From a virus, in the IMG/VR virus record IMGVR_UViG_3300046028_006282, positions 1 through 28,683 of that record: a stretch of DNA of 28,683 nt. The stretch is one strand, 5' to 3'. This document shows, one piece after another, positions 23,501 through 28,683 of the stretch. The position numbers and the translations under genes were made by a program. The first letter of the stretch is position 1. The number at the start of each line of letters is the position of its first letter. The notes beneath the pieces were generated by a model that saw only the letters and a list, made by a program, of their open reading frames with translations, had not been told where the DNA came from and made no database searches.

Positions 23501-26500
23501 AACAATACCTTTAAGGTCACAGCAACATTTGGTTCTATTACTGCGGTAAACACAACCGCAGGCGGTACTGGTACTATCAGCTATCAAAGAACCTACGAAT
23601 TACTAATGCCTGGCAATAGATCAATGTTAGGCAATGATTACACACAGATCAATGACATGGGCTACGGAATCTTAGCTACCAACGGTGGATTAGTTGAAGC
23701 TGTGTCAATGTTTACCTACTATTGCTACATTTCATACTATTCTCTGAACGGTGCACAGATTAGATCAATCGCAGGGTCCAGTGCTCACGGTGTATATGCG
23801 CTAGTGGCAGAAGGTGCTGATCCTTTAGAGGTTCCAACTCCCACTGATGTGTATGAAGACTTTTCACAGAAAGTAAAATGTTACTTTCCAAGTAGTCCGT
23901 ATGCAAATACTGCAACTGGGTTACTCATCTATGTTTATGCATATGATTATGTTCCACTGGGCAGCAGTGAATTAGAAGTTGAACATACAATTTCAGGTCA
24001 ACCGGTATTATATCGTTACCCTGTTACTGCGGTAACTACATCAGATACATTCCCTACCGGAGTGGTTCGACTTAATCTTACTTCAGGTGTTGGATCAACC
24101 AGTGCTGGATTAGCTGCTGTGGTTCCTAACGGAACTGTTATGACTTTGAGAAGTAACGGACAAATAATTTTAACCAACGATCTTGTTGAAGTTGCGGTAA
24201 GGCCGTCAACTGGTTTGAAATTGCGTGAGACTGCAGATACTGTTTATCGTGTGTTACAATTTAGCTCATACACAGATCTAAACGGTCCTTATGAAGTCAG
24301 TATAACTAATGCTAGTCCAGCCGTGTTAAAAGTTTTGGCAACTGTGACAGATATTGCCACAAACGTCTGTACCACATCGCAGAATCATAAACTAAGAATT
24401 GGTGATAAATTTATACCAACTTCTACAGCCAATAACTTTGTCAGCGGTACTACCTACTATGTAATCAGTGTTCCGGAATATAACCAGTTCACTGTTTCAA
24501 CATCTCCGGGCGGTAGTGTGTTTGCTTTGGTCGACGGTGCTGGATTGACCATCAAAGGTGTTAAGACACATAAACTTTTAGAAAATTACACCCTATCATT
24601 TACTACCACAGGTACATTACCCGCAGGTATCGTTCCAGTCGACACACATTTTGTGATCAGCAGTGGACTTACTGACACTGAATTCCAAATAGCATTAACC
24701 AAAAATGGTACAGCTATCAACACCAGCTCAGCTGGCTCTGGCGTCCATAGATATGATCAGGAAGGTTTAACTAAAACCAACCTCAGAGAAAACTATGATT
24801 TCATAGATCTAACACTGTGGCAACCTGGTGAATTCATCAGCTCTGCTCCGACGGGCACTGAAGTCAGCGGCATAACAATAGCAAGTCCTGCAGTGATCAG
24901 CACAACATCAGGTCACGGATTTGCAGCAGGTGATGTAGTTAAATTTACCACATCAGCACCTGGTGTGTCGTTACCGACAGGATTAAGTAAAAATTCACAT
25001 TATCATGTGTTAGCTGCAGGATTAGGAGCCAACGATTTCCAAGTGAGTCTTGCACCAGGAGGCGCAGCAGTTGATACCTCCGGCGGTTCGTTTACGGACG
25101 CTAGAGTAGGTAAAGTCACCGGTCGTGCCGGCGACACTGCATTTGCGGTGGTACCAGTGGGTGGGGCTGCAACACCTAGAGTAAACGGTAGTAAATTTAT
25201 ATTCAAAGGTGAAGAATATATCATCAGTCTGTATGAACCGGAAAGTGTAACCAACGAATCCTATGCTAGAGTGACATTAAGCCGTGCGTTGATTCACAGT
25301 CTTATATCCTATGAAGCTGTAACTACCGTCAAATCAGCAGTTCCGATAAGAACCAACGGCGCTCTAGGTACACTGACTATTCGTATTGCACTGACTCGTG
25401 TTACTGGACACGACTTATTAGAAATTGGCACTGGATCTTATGCGGACACCAATTACCCTAGTGAAATTTTTGGAGCTTCAGTAAATCCCATAGATGAAGA
25501 TTCTGAAACACAGGAACGAGACGTAGGTCGTGTGTTCTATGTAACCACTGATCAATACGGTAATTTCAAAGTTGGTCCATATTTCAAAGTGGATCAAGGT
25601 ACTGGTACTGTTACATTCTCATCCAGTATAGCGTTAAGTAATCTAGACGGTATTGGATTCAAGCGAGGAGTAACTGTTTCAGAATTCTCAGTGGATTCTT
25701 CAATGTCTGAACAACGAACCGATACTGTGCCGACTGAGAATGCTGTTGCTATTCATGTTCAGCGTAGACTAGGTACTCTTGGAGACGGCAGTATTATCGG
25801 CGACGCAGGAAACTTACTTCCTCCCGGTGTTGGCGGATTCATGGCTCTCAGTGGTGTTCTGGGCATGAAAGGCACCATGAACCTTAACTTTAATAGAATA
25901 CAGAATGTTACAGATCCTGCCAGCGCACAGGATGCAGTAAATCTTCGTAGTCTAACATTTGCAAACTTCCAGAATACTACTATCACAGCACCCAGATCTG
26001 CAGACATACTGACATTCACAGGTGCGGGAGACTTTGCACAGAACTCTACAATGATTGGGGATGTTAGCCTAAGCATAGACAGTACTGCTAATACCGTGGA
26101 CGCACAGATCAATCCTGGTGTGATTATTGATGCTGATGTTAATGCAAACGCAGCCATTGATCATGCAAAATTAAATCTTGATAATGCTTATGTAACATCT
26201 GCGGCCAGCATCACAGGAGTTACTGCCACAGGCAGCGGCTCAACAGCTACATTAACATTCACTGCACCAATTTCTCCTGCTCCTTTCTCAGCGGGACAAC
26301 GAGTTGTGATCACAGGCATGAGTACAGCTGGATACAACGGCATCTATACCGTGGCATCCTGTAACACAACCACACTGACCTATAGTTCAACCACAACTGG
26401 AGCAGCCTCGGGCGGTGTTATAAGACCACTCAAAGGTATCGCAAGTTTTAACAGTGCAGAATTTAATGCAGACAATGGTTGGATCAGTTTGAAAAGCGGA

Positions 26501-27502
26501 GGTACTGCGCTAAGTTCATTAACACCAATCGGATCGTTAACTGTGTTAGGTAACAGTACACTAGGCACTGCCAATGTTACACAGGTACCTTTCAGCACAG
26601 TTATAGACAGCGGTGCCGGTGTTAAAAAATCTCAATATTCATCTACAGGATTCCTTAGAAGAACCAGCGGTATAAGTTTAACTGCAGATGGTGATTATGC
26701 TGTGGTAGAAGCTGCTGCAGGATCTGCAGCTAGTCCAGAAGCCAGCAAGCTGGTAATAAGAGATTCAAACGGTGACTTCGGTGCTAGAATTATTGACTTA
26801 AGCCAATTGAAACTGGACAATCAGGTGGGCATTGACACAGCTACCACAGGAACTGGCGGATATATTCGTTATTACGGTTTTAATACTGCTGGTGGCATTC
26901 TAATACAAGATGGAACTCTGTCATCAGATAAGGCCACTAGTTACTGGAACAATGTACATAATTTTAAAACACAAAACGGCGGTGCCGATGCTCCAATCAC
27001 TGCATCCAGCATACAGGTACAGGCCATCACCACAGGTGGCAATACTACAGCAGGTACTATCACAGGACGCTGGACTTTAACTGGAACATCGCCCAACGAC
27101 TCAAGACTGCAGGCCACATATTCAGCTGACTTGGCGGAATACTATGAAGGCGATCGAGAATATGCTGTGGGCACTGTGTTGATATTCGGTGGGGACAAAG
27201 AAGTTACTACATCAAACTCACATATGGATACCAGAGTGGCAGGTGTGGTTTCTGACACAGCAGCCTTTGCCATGTATGAAGCATGTCCAGGACTGAAAAA
27301 CTTAGTGGCACTGCAGGGACGTGTGCCTTGTCGTGTAGTTGGAAAAATATCAAAAGGAGATCTGCTAGTGACATCAAACATAGCGGGTGTGGCTATATCA
27401 GCAGGCAGCGTGGCCAACGTTGGAACCATAGTTGGTAAAGCATTAGAAACATATGACTCAGATCATATCGGAACAATTGAAATCGCAGTAGGGAGAACAT
27501 AA
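20537..27502 (+). CDS. Giant tail-fibre/virion structural protein (2321 aa)
   Basis: This is one uninterrupted frame of 2321 residues. The N-terminal 40 residues (DVGVVGNDGTGDSIRDSFRK, then VNDNFRELYSSLG) are a motif I associate with phage fibre N-termini and may be an attachment segment. A conserved helical block (RALAYAYRTIEAACRRAEE) sits near residue 235, then glycine-rich beta regions and a pectate-lyase-like stretch (INVESGIYEENYPLKLPQNCSIVGD) near 550. At least five degenerate beta modules with ASPAVI-type and YYV/YHV strands follow, then a fibre-like C-terminus. The last 130 residues (ADLAEYYEGD, VAGVVS, GRVPCRVVGKISKGDLL, GTIVGKALE) resemble the C-terminal intramolecular-chaperone/Peptidase_G2-like domains of phage fibres. 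Host recognition is the likely role (inference). Confidence 0.88.
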   Translation: MARKVIDVGVVGNDGTGDSIRDSFRKVNDNFRELYSSLGLGEKLTFIGLDDTPSSYIGLNDATGNTPLLTINNTESGIAFKRLVAGTGIALDFTTNNSEIRVISEFAEISGDPNPRLGGNLSALFGGSQYRINDLTTPITPGEAVNKAYADTKISKAGVNAIDPATNLATTNFGTMTGPLILSRSPEPDDDILYDGLIAATKSYVDNASFGSVSNLFVALSGQDERPGLAREFQGRALAYAYRTIEAACRRAEELVLEARQEIGPYKKVLTFNNRAGECTLALAPFASPSSGTGFSGAVRMSLSTATILGVGTNYFPGDILSISGGTIASGGGAATIEVLTTLTTPGAISTFRIVSTGSYSALPGAVAVATTITTSAAPVSIGAIGTGATFNLTYKVNSVSISSGGSGYSLVSVRIVGGGGAGAFGTANVTGGVVTGITITDQGSGFTSIPTLTVDLPRFAIRTDGFRTDFTGDVLTSTPEAIRGRDIREGLFLFGETSGALAQILQHDGSLDSGGNELFDVDIKFGAFQVGEVISYGDVTKNIHCTINVESGIYEENYPLKLPQNCSIVGDEFRRIIIRPRSGTSSSPWSFIKFRRDLTIDGLTTATRLYGYHYLQDSSQPVYPKVDNKGAYTSAAALIDLNRQFLQNEVIAWIDYQIANNIAPFTTTFDYDAAVCKRDVGLIVDSLVFDLKYGEYNRTISAGLKYYQNASGLIAIGAQLSQTLAAITRLNTLITSVIANTAITVNQTIFSQIIDPAFTAESGSSTVINALIAALKDVMDGSGSVNYPKENDQMDVFLANDAVRWQAITAQGHGGFMLTLDPTGQILAKSPYAQECASFSKSIDAQTFAGGMFVDGFAGNLQWKHNSTITGAGITTGTRLSVSGLDRFPQLPASFLVDDSVYRVNYVRDFVYSTTGSTATFVLDETNPFLRTAGAQTCTISTASPAVITKTDHRLQSGAIVTFSSTGTLPSGISATAEYYVLADGLTNNTFKVTATFGSITAVNTTAGGTGTISYQRTYELLMPGNRSMLGNDYTQINDMGYGILATNGGLVEAVSMFTYYCYISYYSLNGAQIRSIAGSSAHGVYALVAEGADPLEVPTPTDVYEDFSQKVKCYFPSSPYANTATGLLIYVYAYDYVPLGSSELEVEHTISGQPVLYRYPVTAVTTSDTFPTGVVRLNLTSGVGSTSAGLAAVVPNGTVMTLRSNGQIILTNDLVEVAVRPSTGLKLRETADTVYRVLQFSSYTDLNGPYEVSITNASPAVLKVLATVTDIATNVCTTSQNHKLRIGDKFIPTSTANNFVSGTTYYVISVPEYNQFTVSTSPGGSVFALVDGAGLTIKGVKTHKLLENYTLSFTTTGTLPAGIVPVDTHFVISSGLTDTEFQIALTKNGTAINTSSAGSGVHRYDQEGLTKTNLRENYDFIDLTLWQPGEFISSAPTGTEVSGITIASPAVISTTSGHGFAAGDVVKFTTSAPGVSLPTGLSKNSHYHVLAAGLGANDFQVSLAPGGAAVDTSGGSFTDARVGKVTGRAGDTAFAVVPVGGAATPRVNGSKFIFKGEEYIISLYEPESVTNESYARVTLSRALIHSLISYEAVTTVKSAVPIRTNGALGTLTIRIALTRVTGHDLLEIGTGSYADTNYPSEIFGASVNPIDEDSETQERDVGRVFYVTTDQYGNFKVGPYFKVDQGTGTVTFSSSIALSNLDGIGFKRGVTVSEFSVDSSMSEQRTDTVPTENAVAIHVQRRLGTLGDGSIIGDAGNLLPPGVGGFMALSGVLGMKGTMNLNFNRIQNVTDPASAQDAVNLRSLTFANFQNTTITAPRSADILTFTGAGDFAQNSTMIGDVSLSIDSTANTVDAQINPGVIIDADVNANAAIDHAKLNLDNAYVTSAASITGVTATGSGSTATLTFTAPISPAPFSAGQRVVITGMSTAGYNGIYTVASCNTTTLTYSSTTTGAASGGVIRPLKGIASFNSAEFNADNGWISLKSGGTALSSLTPIGSLTVLGNSTLGTANVTQVPFSTVIDSGAGVKKSQYSSTGFLRRTSGISLTADGDYAVVEAAAGSAASPEASKLVIRDSNGDFGARIIDLSQLKLDNQVGIDTATTGTGGYIRYYGFNTAGGILIQDGTLSSDKATSYWNNVHNFKTQNGGADAPITASSIQVQAITTGGNTTAGTITGRWTLTGTSPNDSRLQATYSADLAEYYEGDREYAVGTVLIFGGDKEVTTSNSHMDTRVAGVVSDTAAFAMYEACPGLKNLVALQGRVPCRVVGKISKGDLLVTSNIAGVAISAGSVANVGTIVGKALETYDSDHIGTIEIAVGRT
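23346..25110 (+). repeat. Degenerate repeated beta modules inside the giant fibre protein
   Basis: Four modules of about 60-80 residues recur with the order ASPAVI or equivalent, H-L/F in a gated turn, FTSTGTLPxGI, YYVLxxGL, F.VS. They lie near 23346-23582, 24337-24560, 24568-24750 and 24868-25110. A more distant copy lies near 26200-26420 (VVITGMSTAGYNGIYTVAS). They look like serial duplications that lengthen the fibre. Confidence 0.7.
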
Positions 27503-28683
27503 TGCCATTACCAAATCCAAATATAACTCCAGGGGCACCACCGCTAAGATGGGATAGAGTTCTAGAGGCATTCACACAGGTCAATGAAAACTTTGACAGT
27601 ATCGCTGCTACTATAAGTGGCGGAGGTGGTGGTCTATCGCCAATCAACTTTGACACACTAGATACCAATGTCAGCCCTGCCGCAGACAATACCTACAAAC
27701 TAGGTGCATTGGGCACCAACAGATGGAAGTCAGTGTTCTTGGCAGAATATCAAGACACACCAGCAGATTCAGCCAATGGTATTTACATTGGTTCCGCACA
27801 TATCAAAGGTATAGGATCACACATAGATCTTCCTATCAATTCAACCATCGATGGTGAACTGCTACAACAACCTTACTTCAATGCCATACAGGTTGACAAC
27901 GAATTAAGACTGGAAGCCACTGCTACATCAACTCCATTTGGTGAAACTGTGAATTTGAATTCAGGCACCGCTATGCAATTAGTGGTAAGCTCAGGTGCAG
28001 ATTCAATTACTTTTAATAACACAGGTGTTACAAGTCTTACAGGTACTGCTGGGCAGATTGGTGTTAGCGCAGCCACTGGAAATATCACCTTAACTAACTT
28101 AGGTGTGTTATCATTAACCAGTACAACTGCACTGCCTTCAGGTAGAACTGAAGGTGCAGGTATTAACATCAATGCCAGCACAGGCAGCGGAATCAAAGTT
28201 ACTAATACCGGTGTTCTAAGCATTGTAGCAGGTTCTGCAGCATTGACTGTGAACACAGATGTGGCCACTGGCATAGTCACTATCACTAATGCAGCACCAG
28301 CTGGTAACACATTTGGTTCTATCATAGTTGCAGGTGACACATCATTCCCTATCGTGGCTAACAGTCCAGGTGCTAACTTTAAAGTAAACAGTGGTGAAGG
28401 TATTACACTTACCAAAGACACTACCACAGATACTCTAACTATCACAGTGAATCCAGTATTTGATCTTAGAGGTTCAGTGTTTGCAGATGATTCTACTGTG
28501 ATGGTAGATGCTGTGAGTGGCACCTTACGAGGTATTTTCATAGGCTCTGTGTTCACAGACAATTCAACACAGATCATAGATGGCAACACTGCCACAGTCT
28601 ACGGTAACATAGAAGCCACAACATTGAGAACCAGTGAAGAAAAGATAGCACTAGGTCAAAATGCTGGTTTAAATCAAGCCTAT
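27502..28683 (+). CDS. Virion structural/fibre protein, 3' end cut by window
   Basis: The ATG at 27502 overlaps the preceding stop by one base (TAATG). 394 codons are present and the frame is still open. The N-terminus (PLRWDRVLEAFTQVNENFDSI) echoes the VNDNFRELYSS motif of the giant protein, suggesting a common attachment role. The rest is Thr/Ser/Gly-rich beta sequence with NTGVTSL, NLGVLSL and NTGVLSI repeats. Near the end is a 24-residue repeat beginning GSVFxDxST. It is likely another fibre or baseplate-linked spike component co-transcribed with the giant gene. Confidence 0.8.
   Translation, partial: MPLPNPNITPGAPPLRWDRVLEAFTQVNENFDSIAATISGGGGGLSPINFDTLDTNVSPAADNTYKLGALGTNRWKSVFLAEYQDTPADSANGIYIGSAHIKGIGSHIDLPINSTIDGELLQQPYFNAIQVDNELRLEATATSTPFGETVNLNSGTAMQLVVSSGADSITFNNTGVTSLTGTAGQIGVSAATGNITLTNLGVLSLTSTTALPSGRTEGAGININASTGSGIKVTNTGVLSIVAGSAALTVNTDVATGIVTITNAAPAGNTFGSIIVAGDTSFPIVANSPGANFKVNSGEGITLTKDTTTDTLTITVNPVFDLRGSVFADDSTVMVDAVSGTLRGIFIGSVFTDNSTQIIDGNTATVYGNIEATTLRTSEEKIALGQNAGLNQAY
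28471..28614 (+). repeat. 72-bp (24-residue) tandem repeat in fibre gene
   Basis: Two in-frame copies, 28471-28542 and 28543-28614, each begin GSVF(A/T)D(D/N)ST and carry an Asp then Gly at matching positions. The window ends soon after, so more copies may follow. Confidence 0.7.

Noticed and set aside
25003-26157. Open frames on the minus strand opposite the giant fibre gene
   Set aside because: Low-complexity Ala/Pro/Val-rich shadows of a repetitive fibre gene, with no ribosome sites.
27873-28595. 240-codon open frame on the minus strand
   Set aside because: It is antisense to the fibre gene, whose Thr/Ser/Gly-rich codons keep the opposite strand open. The Val/Pro/Leu-rich product has no domain.
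1-28683. CRISPR arrays, IS elements or inverted-repeat-bounded islands
   Set aside because: No regularly spaced short repeats, transposase genes or flanking terminal repeats were found on reading the window.

Overview
The window reads as part of the genome of a large, AT-rich marine tailed phage, most likely a T4-like myovirus of a proteobacterial host such as the SAR11-type pelagiphages. This placement rests on remembered family resemblance and gene content, because no search could be run. The main evidence is a run of very long virion fibre-like proteins at the right-hand end, thymidylate synthase ThyX, a histone H1-like small protein, many small densely packed genes with 1-30 bp overlaps, near-perfect sigma70-type promoters, and a wealth of auxiliary metabolic genes. 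No integrase, IS element, CRISPR array or replication origin was seen.

Layout. (1) 1-6312 is a mosaic of small transcription units that switch strand. It encodes four different radical SAM enzymes, a 2OG-Fe(II) oxygenase-like protein, a SAM-dependent methyltransferase and an SGNH-type hydrolase. (2) 6313-6527 holds a promoter and an unusually long tRNA-like gene of about 109 nt with perfect acceptor and T arms. (3) 6528-11730 is a rightward run: histone H1-like protein, a coiled-coil structural-type protein, ThyX, then mostly unrecognised phage proteins behind consensus promoters. It ends in a strong intrinsic terminator at 11748-11773. (4) 11796-14369 carries two tandem paralogous fibre/structural proteins and an MptE/DUF115-like protein. 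(5) 14370-18504 is an auxiliary block: QueD-like pterin synthase with an intriguing leader, a small membrane protein, a second 2OG-Fe(II) oxygenase, KDO-8-phosphate synthase KdsA, a GT-A glycosyltransferase and UV-damage endonuclease UvdE. (6) 18487-20466 carries an EF-hand/Lys-rich miniprotein (minus strand), an Fe/Mn superoxide dismutase, two miniproteins, a complete IscU scaffold, an IscA A-type carrier and a zinc-ribbon protein (minus strand). (7) 20537-28683 carries a 2321-residue fibre-like protein and the start of another structural protein that runs off the end.

How the genes may work together (inference). The iron-sulfur genes iscU and iscA lie in the same window as four enzymes that need [4Fe-4S] clusters, two non-haem iron oxygenase-like proteins and a superoxide dismutase. 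The phage may therefore supply its own Fe-S assembly and oxidative protection for radical chemistry. KdsA, the glycosyltransferase, the DUF115-like protein and the SGNH hydrolase suggest glycan synthesis or modification, either of the cell surface or of virion proteins. UvdE, ThyX and QueD fit genome maintenance and nucleotide or tRNA/DNA modification in sunlit surface water.
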